From an uncultured Erythrobacter sp. (lineage in GTDB: Bacteria; Pseudomonadota; Alphaproteobacteria; Sphingomonadales; Sphingomonadaceae), in assembly GCA_947503155.1 (NCBI GenBank), contig CANNCL010000002.1, positions 372,001-436,000 on the forward strand: a stretch of 64,000 nt of DNA, given 5' to 3'. Position numbers and translations under genes: made by a program. Positions 54,983 through 63,508 of this stretch are shown here, piece after piece. Position 1 is the stretch's first letter; each line of letters begins with the position of its first letter. Under the pieces are notes generated by a model that was given only the letters and a program-made list of their open reading frames with translations, searched no databases and was not told the origin of the DNA.

Positions 54983-55773
54983 GCGTTCGCTTCGCGTGCG
55001 AGATAAATCACGTCGCGGGTTTGGCTGAGCAAATGCTGCCCGCTGTCGATGAACAAAGTCGATCCACTTTTTAATGAGCCAGTGGCTAGGAATAGGGCGG
55101 CGTCGACAATCTCGCCCGCTGACGTCCTGCGGCCCAGTAGGTTGAGCCGGTGCGACACTTCTGTCTCGTCCTCGCTCTGGTCATGGCTGGCCAAAATCGC
55201 GCCCGGTGCGATGCCGTAAATGCGGGCACCGGTGGCGGCATGTATCGCTTGCATCGGGATGGTCGCAGACAATGCGTGTTTGGACATTGTGTAGCTGAAA
55301 AAGTCGGGATTGGGGTTTTCCAGCTTCATATCGGTGACGTTGATGACCGTGCGCAATCCGCCGCTCCGCGCTGAGCCAAGGAATGTTTGCGCCATCAGGG
55401 CGGGGGAAAGAGCATTGACCTGCATCGCCTCCCGGTTCGTATCGGGATCCAAATTGGTTGCATCGTCATAGCGAAAAATTGCCGCCGAATTCACCATACA
55501 GCGCCAATCGGGAAGGCGAGCGGCAAGTGTTTCGATCATCACGGCGGCGGCCGCATCGTCAATCAGGTCGCAGCCAATCGTTTCAGCAGATGGCAGCGTC
55601 GCCGCCAATTCGTCCGCCTCGGTGCTCGAATTGTGATAATGAATGACGACGTGCCAGCCTTTTGCTGCAAAGCCTTTGGTCAGCGCCGCCCCAATTCGTG
55701 TCGCACCGCCCGTAACCAGCACTGCTGGTAGGACAGCGGCGAGAGGGGCAGGGATGGGGGCGGTGTCTGGCAT
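54979..55773 (-). CDS. Short-chain dehydrogenase/reductase (pteridine-reductase-like)
   Basis: The 264-residue enzyme has a Rossmann start VLVTGGATRIGAALTKGFAA (about 18-37; TGGATRIG is the TGxxxxxG loop), the NSAAIF strand end, and the active site YTMSKHAL (YxxxK, about 165-172) preceded by a Thr/Asp-containing INVTDMKL where many SDRs have Ser. TGGATRIG resembles FolM/pteridine reductases. It overlaps the cytochrome b gene by 4 bases. A pterin link to the molybdenum cofactor enzyme downstream is suggestive but unproven. Confidence 0.85.
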   Translation of the reverse strand: MPDTAPIPAPLAAVLPAVLVTGGATRIGAALTKGFAAKGWHVVIHYHNSSTEADELAATLPSAETIGCDLIDDAAAAVMIETLAARLPDWRCMVNSAAIFRYDDATNLDPDTNREAMQVNALSPALMAQTFLGSARSGGLRTVINVTDMKLENPNPDFFSYTMSKHALSATIPMQAIHAATGARIYGIAPGAILASHDQSEDETEVSHRLNLLGRRTSAGEIVDAALFLATGSLKSGSTLFIDSGQHLLSQTRDVIYLAREANA

Positions 55774-55847
55774 GTCAGCGCCCTATCAGTGCGCGAGGTG
55801 CGCATCAATCGCATGTCCAGACGAACCACGCCGTTTGCGGCTGCTAT

Positions 55848-56309
55848 CTACCGGCAGCGCAATTCGCCGCGGTCGATCTCCCGCCCAAGCACACCGCCGG
55901 CAATTGCGCCCAGCACGGTACCGACAGTGCGATCGCCGCGCGTGTCAATGGCGCGTCCTGCAAGAGCGCCAAGCCCGGCGCCAATTACAAGGCCGGTCGT
56001 TCCGTTGCCTCGTTCGCAATAATAGTTTCCGTCGCGCCCGCGCCAGATACGGTCATCGCGGCCCAATCGCTGCGGATCAATATATTGCCCGCGATCATTA
56101 TACCTGCCGCGATTACCGCGATCTCTGCGATTGTCCCGGCCTCTGCGACCATTGCCGCGCGCATGGGCGGGTGGGTCGCCGGCAAAGGCCAAGGTGGCTG
56201 TACCAATATTGGTGATATTCAAGGCCGCCGGTGCCATTTCGCCCGCACTCGCCGACGTTGATATTGTAAGCGCTGCAGCTGCCGTAGCAATCATCGTTAG
56301 AGTTTTCAT
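55848..56309 (-). CDS. Exported glycine-zipper (17 kDa antigen-like) protein
   Basis: The 153-residue product has a signal peptide (MKTLTMIATAAAALTISTSA, cut near SASAGE). A basic Arg/Asn/Gly-rich segment follows (about 50-75), then DRIWRGRDGNYYCERGNGTT and the glycine zipper GLVIGAGLGALAGRAIDTRG with VGTVLGAIAGGVLGREID (about 105-143). This is the glycine zipper 2TM family, common in envelope proteins. The Arg-rich part resembles the exported proteins encoded at 16958 and 17681. It may insert in the outer membrane; the role is unknown. Confidence 0.85.
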   Translation of the reverse strand: MKTLTMIATAAAALTISTSASAGEMAPAALNITNIGTATLAFAGDPPAHARGNGRRGRDNRRDRGNRGRYNDRGQYIDPQRLGRDDRIWRGRDGNYYCERGNGTTGLVIGAGLGALAGRAIDTRGDRTVGTVLGAIAGGVLGREIDRGELRCR

Positions 56310-56451
56310 GGCTTGCTCCTAGAGGTTTGAATGTGTTGCTTCGACCAATTCATTCAGGAAGTGATAACTAGGCATGAACAAGAATGGCTAAAGTAGCAAG
56401 AATAGGCGGGCTGCCCCAAGGCTGCGGCAAGCCGAATGCCGGGCGAAAACT

Positions 56452-57102
56452 CTAAGCCAATTTGATCCTAGCGCGCTCTCGCAGCTTTGGTGACAAGCGT
56501 TCCATTTCGGCAAGTTCAGCCAACTCCTCGCGGCTCGCTTTCCCGGCCATCAATGCTTTGAAAACGCGCTCCACACTCCAATCCGTCTCGCCAATTGCAA
56601 CGCGCTCAATTGCATCGCCCGCCTGCGCTTCGCCAAATTCGAGGACGCGAAAATACCAACCCGAACGCCCGGTTGCGACGATCTTTGCGACCATCCCTTT
56701 TGCGTCACCAACCGCGCCAAATCGGTGCTCTATCTTCCAGCAGGGCTGACGCGGCTGGCTGATTTCGAGCAAAGCGGTGCCGGCCCTGAATTGATCTCCA
56801 ATATGAACTTGCTCCTCGGTCATGCCCGTCACGGCCAAGTTCGATCCGAATGCGCCGGGCTGGTTGAGCAATTCCAAATCGCCCAATTCACCGCGCCAAA
56901 AGTCGTGATGGTCTAGCGGGTAGAGATGCACCGCCATTTCCGGGCCGCCATGCACGCGGCGGTCGGCCTGTTCATCAGGGGCGAGGCCGTCTTCTAGGAA
57001 TTGCACTAATCCCTCGCGCGGGCGTTTCCCAATCGCGCTGGTTTCCGCACCGTTAAATGGGCGCGCGGTGCCTGTGCAGATCGCCTCCAATGTGTGTTTC
57101 AT
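56452..57102 (-). CDS. MOSC domain protein (YiiM-like)
   Basis: Start at 57102 (MKHTLEAICTGTARPFNGAE) gives 216 residues; the ORF extends further upstream without a better start. MOSC features are EQADRRVHGGPEMAVHLYPL (about 45-64), FGSNLAVTGMTEEQVHIGDQ, and ISQPRQPCWKIEHRFG with the conserved Cys. The family moves molybdenum cofactor sulfur or reduces N-hydroxylated compounds as in YiiM. It overlaps the upstream methyltransferase gene by 4 bases. It is not far from the molybdenum enzyme at 53560. Confidence 0.85.
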   Translation of the reverse strand: MKHTLEAICTGTARPFNGAETSAIGKRPREGLVQFLEDGLAPDEQADRRVHGGPEMAVHLYPLDHHDFWRGELGDLELLNQPGAFGSNLAVTGMTEEQVHIGDQFRAGTALLEISQPRQPCWKIEHRFGAVGDAKGMVAKIVATGRSGWYFRVLEFGEAQAGDAIERVAIGETDWSVERVFKALMAGKASREELAELAEMERLSPKLRERARIKLA

Positions 57103-57689
57103 GGCTTCCTCACAGTGATCGCGGTCCAATCGCGCGTAACACCATCAGCGCCTTTGCCCTGCCAAGGCAACACTTCAAGCACTTCAAAACCAGCTTCGTG
57201 ATAGCGTTGCTCAATCCATTCCGGCTGGATTTCGTGGGTCCACCGCCCGCGATCATCGCGCCCCTCGAAAGCCCCGGTTTTAAAACTGGCATAATGCTGG
57301 CCGCCGGGTTTGAGGGCGCTATGAATACGCTGAACGATTGCCGGGATATCGGCTGAATGGGCGTGCATCAGACAGGCATGGGCCCACACGGCATGATATT
57401 CGGCGCGAGCGGCAAGATCATTGAAGCGCATGACCCGCGCATCCACCGAGTGGCGTTCCTTTGCCTTCACCACCATCGCTTGCGCGGCATCGGTTGCATC
57501 AACAGTGAAGCCGCGCCCGATCATTCGGGCAGCATCTCGGCCGGTGCCGCAGCCGAGTTCTAAGATGTGCGCATTCGGCTCTAGCCGGTCCAGAAACCTG
57601 TCGAGATGCCGGCTATGTGACCGGTCAAAGGCCAGCGTGTAGTAGGGGACGCTGGCTTCGTAATGCTCGATTGTCGCGGGATCACCCAT
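57099..57689 (-). CDS. Class I SAM-dependent methyltransferase
   Basis: Start at 57689 (MGDPATIEHYEASVPYYTLA), 196 residues; the frame extends to 57782 but the extra part is Arg-rich and unconvincing. The SAM loop is HILELGCGTGRDAARMIGRG (about 42-61), followed by FTVDATDAAQAMVVKAKERH and YHAVWAHACLMHAHSADIPA. It is a small-molecule type with a short chain; the substrate is not readable. It overlaps the MOSC gene by 4 bases, suggesting coupled translation. Confidence 0.85.
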   Translation of the reverse strand: MGDPATIEHYEASVPYYTLAFDRSHSRHLDRFLDRLEPNAHILELGCGTGRDAARMIGRGFTVDATDAAQAMVVKAKERHSVDARVMRFNDLAARAEYHAVWAHACLMHAHSADIPAIVQRIHSALKPGGQHYASFKTGAFEGRDDRGRWTHEIQPEWIEQRYHEAGFEVLEVLPWQGKGADGVTRDWTAITVRKP

Positions 57690-57718
57690 CGCGCTGGCGT
57701 TCCTTATCTTCACGCCGC

Positions 57719-58456
57719 TCAGGGCGCGTGGCGTTCCTCTGGCATGACGTTGTATTCGCGAACTTCTGTTTCGTTGAGGCAATAACGCGTGCTGGGATCG
57801 TCTTCGCTGCTGACGGCTTGCTGTTGATACATGATGTCGGTCAGCAATTTGCGGCTGATACCCATGCGGATCAAAAAGTCATTGTCTTCTGTCGCCAGCA
57901 ATGCGGATGATTGTTCGATACTGGCGATTAGTTCTGTCGTTGCTTGTGATCCGTCGATCACAGCATCGTCAATGATCCAGCGGTCGCGTGTATGCGTGAA
58001 CATGTGAACCATGAAAACACCATCCGCGTCCACATACCGACGGTCACCGCCCATAAACATGAAATTACAGGCAGAAAAACAGGTCCAATCCGCCGGAATT
58101 CGCGTGAGCATTCCGCGATAGGACCGAATGATACGGCCCGCCTCATTTCCGGCCCGCGCATTGCCGCCGCGCGAACGCAGCCAAATTTCAGAGATCATCT
58201 CATCGGCTTCGATTGCCGCGCGCAAACGCGCAGGCAGCCCGGCATCAATCCGCCCTTCTGCCAGCAAGACACGCACGCCGCCGCGGTCAATTGCAGAAAG
58301 CGTCATAGCATCTGAGGAACCCCAATCAGGCTCAGCCGGGCAGGTTGGATTGTTGGGGTCAGGGGTGCTCGCCCCTGTGAGCATTGCAAACAGGCCAAGC
58401 GGAGCCAACGCCCGGATCAGCGGTTTTGCCAATGCCTTTGCGGGCAGTTTTGGCAT
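57719..58456 (-). CDS. Exported ClpP/crotonase-fold-like protein, unknown function
   Basis: Start at 58456 (MPKLPAKALAKPLIRALAPL), 245 residues, with a signal-anchor or signal peptide ending near GASTPD. The mature part reads like the periplasmic ClpP-fold family: ISEIWLRSRGGNARAGNEAG, WTCFSACNFMFMGGDRRYVD with a candidate nucleophile Ser in FSAC, then GVFMVHMFTHTRDRW. A Cys occurs near the C-terminus. It begins in the stop codon of the preceding gene (TAATG), so both are probably made together. Confidence 0.75.
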   Translation of the reverse strand: MPKLPAKALAKPLIRALAPLGLFAMLTGASTPDPNNPTCPAEPDWGSSDAMTLSAIDRGGVRVLLAEGRIDAGLPARLRAAIEADEMISEIWLRSRGGNARAGNEAGRIIRSYRGMLTRIPADWTCFSACNFMFMGGDRRYVDADGVFMVHMFTHTRDRWIIDDAVIDGSQATTELIASIEQSSALLATEDNDFLIRMGISRKLLTDIMYQQQAVSSEDDPSTRYCLNETEVREYNVMPEERHAP

Positions 58457-59028
58457 TATGCGACGATCGAATAACGCGCCGATCCGACTGGACGGCACAT
58501 GCGTTTTTCGGCGCGTGTTTCTTCACCTTCGACGATAATGACGTCCGTCACCATAATGCAATCATCACTACCTGATGACGCCTCGCGCGCGGTCACGGTT
58601 GATGTTCCGCTCACATCATCGCGCGTACCCGAAGTCCACGACGATGTTTGACCAACAGGCGGGCCTGCTAACCCGTCCTCACCAGCGCCTCTTGTTGCCT
58701 CCAATGTCGCATCGGCGGCTTGCTTTTGTTCTTGTTCGTCCAATTTGCAGGCAATCTCTGCCGACAATTGATCGGTAAACTCGGAAATGGGCACGAATTG
58801 ACCCAGGCCGGCTCTGCGCGCGGTGCGCCCTGCTGCGCCGCCAAGCAATCCGCCGATGACGCCGCGAGCTGTGTCGCCGGTCGATCCCTTTTCGCAGCCT
58901 TCCGCAGCTTGAGCGCCGCGCTGTGCATCACGGAACATTCCCCGGAATTGGGCCTGAGCCGGGATTGCGGACAAGGCCATTGCACCCGCACCAAAAGCCA
59001 AAACTGTTGTTCGAATTTTCTTCGACAT
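58456..59028 (-). CDS. Exported protein of unknown function
   Basis: Start at 59028 (MSKKIRTTVLAFGAGAMALS), 190 residues, after AGGAC; the signal peptide ends near IPAQAQ. A glycine-rich stretch (RGVIGGLLGGAAGRTARRAG, about 54-73) resembles a glycine zipper. A helical acidic part follows (SAEIACKLDEQEQKQAADAT), then a Ser/Thr/Gly-rich segment and a tail with VTDVIIVEGEETRAEKRMCR. Four cysteines could form disulfides. It shares one base with the start of the ClpP-fold gene. It is a small envelope protein of unclear role. Confidence 0.75.
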   Translation of the reverse strand: MSKKIRTTVLAFGAGAMALSAIPAQAQFRGMFRDAQRGAQAAEGCEKGSTGDTARGVIGGLLGGAAGRTARRAGLGQFVPISEFTDQLSAEIACKLDEQEQKQAADATLEATRGAGEDGLAGPPVGQTSSWTSGTRDDVSGTSTVTAREASSGSDDCIMVTDVIIVEGEETRAEKRMCRPVGSARYSIVA

Positions 59029-59148
59029 TGAGAAAGTCCTCCAACACAAGCCATACTACAGCGATCGGGCAGAGCCAAGGCGCTGCGTCCTTAGGCCGCA
59101 TTGCGGGCGATAATGGCAGCATTGGAAATGCCGCCCTATGTGCAATTT

Positions 59149-59178
59149 GCGAGCGCTTAGCGCGCGCTAAGCGCTCGC
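59149..59178. repeat. Perfect 30-bp palindrome at the rlmN 3' end
   Basis: From GCGAGCGCTTAG at 59149 to CTAAGCGCTCGC at 59178 the sequence equals its own reverse complement over all 30 bases. It contains the rlmN stop codon (59167-59169). It could form a 13-bp stem with a CGCG tip, followed on the minus strand by AAATTGC; this may be a terminator for rlmN or a protein site. Confidence 0.85.
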
Positions 59179-60423
59179 CGCAGCCTCACGGTCGCGTTCG
59201 GCTCGGCTCTTTTTCTGCGCCGTTGTTTTCAATTGGCCGCAGGCTGCATCAATATCGCGCCCGCGCGGGGTGCGGATTGGTGCGCTAATTCCCGCATCGA
59301 ACACGATATTGCTGAAGGATCTGATCCTGTCAGGCTCCGAACATTCGTAATTCGCGCCGGGCCATGGGTTGAACGGGATCAGATTGACCTTTGCCGGCAG
59401 GCCGTAATGCTTGATCAAACGCACAAGTTCATGCGCGTCTGCGTCGCTGTCATTTTTGTCTTTGAGCATCACATATTCAAACGTGATGCGGCGCGCATTG
59501 GAGGCTTTGGGGTAATCGGCGCAGGCCTGAAGCAGTTCTTCGATGCCGTATTTCTTGTTCAGCGGCACGATTTCATCGCGCACAGACTTTGTCACTGCGT
59601 GCAGGCTGACCGCGAGATTGACGCCGATTTCGGCGGCACAGCGTTCCATCATCGGGATGACGCCGCTGGTGGAAAGGGTGATCCGGCGTTTCGACAGCGC
59701 CAATCCTTCGCCGTCCATAACCAGTTTCAGCGCATCGCGGACATGTTCGAAATTATACAGCGGTTCGCCCATGCCCATCATCACGATATTGGTGAGCAAG
59801 CGGCCATCGGCCCGGTATTCGGCTTGGCTTTCTTGGCTTTCTTCATCTGTGGCGTCGCCGCCCCCGAAATCCATTTTGCCTTTTGGCCATTCGCCCAAAG
59901 CATCGCGCGCCAACATCACCTGACCCACAATTTCGCCCGGTGTCAGATTGCGCACAAGCCGCATCGTGCCGGTATGACAAAACGTGCAATTGAGCGTGCA
60001 ACCGACCTGACTGGACACGCACAAAGTGCCTCGGTCGGCATCGGGGATAAACACCATCTCAAAATCGTGACCATCATCGGTTTGGAGCAGCCATTTGCGT
60101 GTGCCGTCGCTGCTATGCTGAGCCTCGACAATATTGGGCCGGCCAATCACAAAACGTTCGGTCAGCCATGGGCGCATCGTCTTGGCGATATCGGTCATCG
60201 CCTCAAATTCGGTGACGCCGCGGTGGTACAGCCAATGATAGACCTGCTTGGCGCGCAGCTTCGCTTGGCGGTCATCCAAGCCTGCTTCAGCGAAAATCTC
60301 GCGAATGCGAGTGCGCGGGATGCCCATTAGATCGACGCGGCCGTCTTCGCGCGGCGTAATGTCACGCGCGACGGGGACCGGATCAACCTGTCCGGGGATG
60401 CTCATTAGGGTCGTGTCTGTCAT
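59167..60423 (-). CDS. rlmN: 23S rRNA (adenine-2503-C2)-methyltransferase
   Basis: The 418-residue radical SAM enzyme methylates A2503 of 23S rRNA and A37 of some tRNAs. The cluster motif is [20 protein letters not shown] (three Cys spaced CxxxCxxC). [14 protein letters not shown] and [11 protein letters not shown] are conserved. The reactive Cys lies near the C-terminus in DAACGQL. An acidic insert ([20 protein letters not shown]) after DFGG extends the usual chain, as in other sphingomonads. The stop is within the 30-bp palindrome. Confidence 0.95.
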   Translation of the reverse strand: MTDTTLMSIPGQVDPVPVARDITPREDGRVDLMGIPRTRIREIFAEAGLDDRQAKLRAKQVYHWLYHRGVTEFEAMTDIAKTMRPWLTERFVIGRPNIVEAQHSSDGTRKWLLQTDDGHDFEMVFIPDADRGTLCVSSQVGCTLNCTFCHTGTMRLVRNLTPGEIVGQVMLARDALGEWPKGKMDFGGGDATDEESQESQAEYRADGRLLTNIVMMGMGEPLYNFEHVRDALKLVMDGEGLALSKRRITLSTSGVIPMMERCAAEIGVNLAVSLHAVTKSVRDEIVPLNKKYGIEELLQACADYPKASNARRITFEYVMLKDKNDSDADAHELVRLIKHYGLPAKVNLIPFNPWPGANYECSEPDRIRSFSNIVFDAGISAPIRTPRGRDIDAACGQLKTTAQKKSRAERDREAAASA

Positions 60424-60477
60424 GATTGGCCGCCGATATAGGGGGGCAATCGCGCTTTGGCGAGTCGCCCGCTTGCC

Positions 60478-60960
60478 TCAGCCCCGATTTGCACATCCCA
60501 CGACAGAGGCATCAATGGCGGTCGATACTCCTGTAAGATCATAGCGATCCCGAAAACGCCGCCCGGATCGGTCGCGCGCCGACACGCTCATGCGTGAGGC
60601 AGATCGCAAGGCCGCGATCACTGCGGCATCCATAGCGGCATCTTGCGCCCAAGCGTTGCGGCCATTGGCGGCAAGCGTGAAAGTGCGTGTTCCAATGGTC
60701 AAAGTTACGTCGCGGTCGCCATCCGCCGCGCGCGACAGGCGCAAATGCAATTGTCCGCGAATGTTTTGAGCCGGCCAATTGGCGATGCTGGCAAAGGGGC
60801 CGGTGTCAGCGCCGCCCGACGGTTTGGCGATGGCATAACAGCGCGCCGGAACGTCATCACGAAACGCCGCCCAATTGGAATACACACCCAGGCTGTCTTT
60901 GGCCGCAAGGGGGGACGACAGGGCGGCAACAAGGCCGAGTGTGAGCGCGAATCTAACCAT
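60478..60960 (-). CDS. Exported protein, invasion-associated locus B-like
   Basis: The 160-residue product has a signal peptide (MVRFALTLGLVAALSSPLAA, cut at about 20). The mature part resembles the IalB family: NWAAFRDDVPARCYAIAKPS, then VTLTIGTRTFTLAANGRNAW, AVIAALRSASRMSVSARDRS and a C-terminal Cys in VVGCANRG. The two Cys could form a disulfide. The family is common in alphaproteobacteria and its biochemical role is unclear. It overlaps the greB stop by 8 bases. Confidence 0.8.
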   Translation of the reverse strand: MVRFALTLGLVAALSSPLAAKDSLGVYSNWAAFRDDVPARCYAIAKPSGGADTGPFASIANWPAQNIRGQLHLRLSRAADGDRDVTLTIGTRTFTLAANGRNAWAQDAAMDAAVIAALRSASRMSVSARDRSGRRFRDRYDLTGVSTAIDASVVGCANRG

Positions 60961-61435
60961 AATTGATCGCCATCACTTCCCATTCTTTGACCCCGCTGGG
61001 AAGCCTCACGGTTCGAACATCACCAAGCGATGCACCGCGCAAAGCCTTAGCGATAGGCGAATTCCAGCCCACGCGGCCAATGCCAGCATCTTGTTCGTCA
61101 TCGCCAACCAATTGCACGCTTTGCCGCGCATCATCTTCGTCGGCCAGCTCGACCTGAGCGCCAAAGAATACGCGGCTGCGGTCGGGTTGGTTGGCGGGAT
61201 CTACCACGCGCAAAGCCTTCATCCGGCGCGCGAGATGCGCAAGTTCGCGGTCAATTTCGCGCATCCGTTTGCGGCCATAGATATAGTCGCCATTTTCGCT
61301 GCGGTCGCCGTTCCCCGCTGCCCAGCTGACGATCTCCACAATTTCTGGCCGTTCTTTGCCGAGCAGATGGTCATAGCGCGCCTTTAAAGCGGCCATACCT
61401 TTCGGAGTGATGGGCGGACCCGGTTTAACAGACAT
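60953..61435 (-). CDS. greB: Transcription elongation factor GreB
   Basis: The 160-residue protein inserts a coiled coil into the RNA polymerase secondary channel and stimulates cleavage of backtracked RNA. The acidic tip GNGDRSENGDYIYGRKRMRE (about 41-60) has the expected Asp and Glu; GWNSPIAKALRGASLGD lies in the C-terminal domain. YIYGRKRMREIDRE matches GreB more closely than GreA. It overlaps the next gene by 8 bases and starts 9 bases after the transglycosylase. Confidence 0.93.
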   Translation of the reverse strand: MSVKPGPPITPKGMAALKARYDHLLGKERPEIVEIVSWAAGNGDRSENGDYIYGRKRMREIDRELAHLARRMKALRVVDPANQPDRSRVFFGAQVELADEDDARQSVQLVGDDEQDAGIGRVGWNSPIAKALRGASLGDVRTVRLPSGVKEWEVMAINYG

Positions 61436-61444
61436 CGCGCCCGC

Positions 61445-63409
61445 TTACGGCAGGAACGTATCGACAGTGCGGGGCAGACCGGCTTCTTGCGGGTACATAT
61501 GCGAATAACTCACGGCGTTGCCGATCACGCGCATAACGTAATAACGGGTTTCGAAATTGGCCGGGATCTTCTCAATCCATTCCACCCAATCAATCTCACC
61601 CCGGCGCGGATCGCCGTTCAGACGCAGCCATTGCCGCACCCGGCCCGGACCCGCATTGTAAGACGCGATGGCGAGCGGATAGGCGCCGCCATACAAATCC
61701 ATCCGGCGGGCAAAGTGTGCATCGCCCAGCGTGATATTATACTGAGGATCACGGGTCAGGCTGGCCCTCATATATTGTACGCCAAGAATGCCCGCTTCTT
61801 CGCGCGCGGTGCTCGGCAAAAGCTGCATGATGCCGACCGCATTGGCGTGACTTTCACGTGTGCGATCAAATTCGCTTTCCTGGCGGCTGATCGCGTGGAC
61901 CATGGTCCAGTCATTGACGCGCGGTGTGGGATAGGTCGGGAAACCGATCCGTTCAAACCCGATAAGACCGTTTGCGCCAGCCTCCATCCCTACGACAACC
62001 GCCATTTCCGGCAGATTCACTTCCGCGGCCAGCGCATTCACCAAGATCAGCTCTTCTGGTGTATCAGCGCTGCTGCCGATGGCTTGGAAAAACCGTCGTT
62101 CGGTGCGCCAGTCGCGGCGATTTGCGGCCATTGTGCGGATCGCGCGAACCAGAGGGCGTGCTTCGAATGCCGCGCGGGTTGCGGGATCGACCTGCAAGGG
62201 CGGCACAGCGGCAAAATCGGGCATCGGACGGCCCAACGCGGACAAGGAAAGTTGGCCGTAATAATAATGCGGAAACTCCGCCGCCATCTCGAAATAGCGC
62301 GCCGCGTCTTCTTGCAATCCGGCCTGACGCGCGGCGCGGCCTGCCCAATAAAAGCCCTTTGACCGGGTCAGCGGCGTCCGGGCTGCCTCACCATAACGCA
62401 AGAATAGCGGCGCGGCTGATGCGCCATTATTCAGACGCCACAGCGCATTGGTGCCGCCTTTCCACATCAGATCGGTGTAGCGATCCCGCAGGGCAAAGGA
62501 GCCTTTGGAAATGTCCGTACCGGGCACGAACAAATCGTCGATCCGGCTGGCAATGCGAACGGTGCTGGTTACGTCCGCCGCCTCTGCCATGGCGAGCATA
62601 TCGCCGACCAATTCCTCTGCCGCGAAAGCGGGGGCATCGAAATTCGGACGATTGGCGAGCAGGTTGATCGCAGCCTGCGTCTGGCCGCTTGCGCGGTAAT
62701 AATTGACGAGGTTGAAAACATAGCCCGCATTTTGCTGAGTGCGCGCGGGCACAGGAATACCGGCGGCCTGCGGCGTCGACCCGCGCACCAATGCAATACG
62801 CGCCATTGCCATATCGCGGTCTTCTGGGCGCAGATTGATTAAATGACGCTCTGCCGCCGCGGCTTGTTCTTGCCAAAGCAGCGCGTCCATCCGTGCGGCG
62901 TGGTCCTCTGGCGTAAAGCGGCTGCCGAACAGCCCGGTCAAATAGGCCTCTGTTGGCCCCGTCATTTCGCCGCCGCGCCACGCGGCGCGCGCAACGTCAA
63001 ATGCATCGCCGCGCTGCGCCGCCGCCAGCGACAACGCATAACGCGCGCGGCCTGCATTGGTCAGCGGTGGCAGCGCGTCGAAGAAATTGAGAATTTCAGC
63101 CTGAGAAGGCGCTTCTTCGCCGAGCGTGTTTTCCGCACGGATGCGGATAATCTCGGTGCGCGGAAATTCAGGATAGGCCAGCGCAAATCCGGCATAATCG
63201 GCAAAGCGAAGTTCGCGGTTTTGCTGAAGCAATTCCCACCGCGAAATCGCTGCGCCGATCTGGCTCGGCTGTTGAGCGACCATATTGCTGCGAGCGGAAC
63301 TGCTCGACATTTGCGCGGAAGAGGGCGCCGATAGCGACCCTAAAGTAGCGACGGCGAAGGCCGCCAAAGCAATCGGAGAGGTAAGCAAATTTCTAGCCAT
63401 GCTGGACAT
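61445..63409 (-). CDS. slt: Soluble lytic murein transglycosylase
   Basis: The 654-residue enzyme cleaves peptidoglycan to 1,6-anhydro products. A signal peptide (about residues 1-33, ending PSSAQ) precedes a long helical superhelix domain (about 50-440, e.g. AISRWELLQQNRELRFADYA). The C-terminal SLT domain (about 490-630) has the catalytic Glu in AISRQESEFDRTRE, then HANAVGIMQLLPSTAREEAG and LAIASYNAGPGRVRQWLR. The N-terminus could start three residues later (MARN). greB follows after 9 bases. Confidence 0.92.
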   Translation of the reverse strand: MSSMARNLLTSPIALAAFAVATLGSLSAPSSAQMSSSSARSNMVAQQPSQIGAAISRWELLQQNRELRFADYAGFALAYPEFPRTEIIRIRAENTLGEEAPSQAEILNFFDALPPLTNAGRARYALSLAAAQRGDAFDVARAAWRGGEMTGPTEAYLTGLFGSRFTPEDHAARMDALLWQEQAAAAERHLINLRPEDRDMAMARIALVRGSTPQAAGIPVPARTQQNAGYVFNLVNYYRASGQTQAAINLLANRPNFDAPAFAAEELVGDMLAMAEAADVTSTVRIASRIDDLFVPGTDISKGSFALRDRYTDLMWKGGTNALWRLNNGASAAPLFLRYGEAARTPLTRSKGFYWAGRAARQAGLQEDAARYFEMAAEFPHYYYGQLSLSALGRPMPDFAAVPPLQVDPATRAAFEARPLVRAIRTMAANRRDWRTERRFFQAIGSSADTPEELILVNALAAEVNLPEMAVVVGMEAGANGLIGFERIGFPTYPTPRVNDWTMVHAISRQESEFDRTRESHANAVGIMQLLPSTAREEAGILGVQYMRASLTRDPQYNITLGDAHFARRMDLYGGAYPLAIASYNAGPGRVRQWLRLNGDPRRGEIDWVEWIEKIPANFETRYYVMRVIGNAVSYSHMYPQEAGLPRTVDTFLP

Positions 63410-63508
63410 AGTGCCGATCGGCTCCTTATCAGGCGCTTAACAAAAAGGGGTGCGCGAACAATCTGTGCGCCTTTATCGTCATTTATTGTCTGAAACAGGA
63501 TAAAAGCA

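Noticed and set aside
59233..60330. Long plus-strand frame opposite rlmN
   Set aside because: Antisense of rlmN; His/Arg-rich text without a family match.
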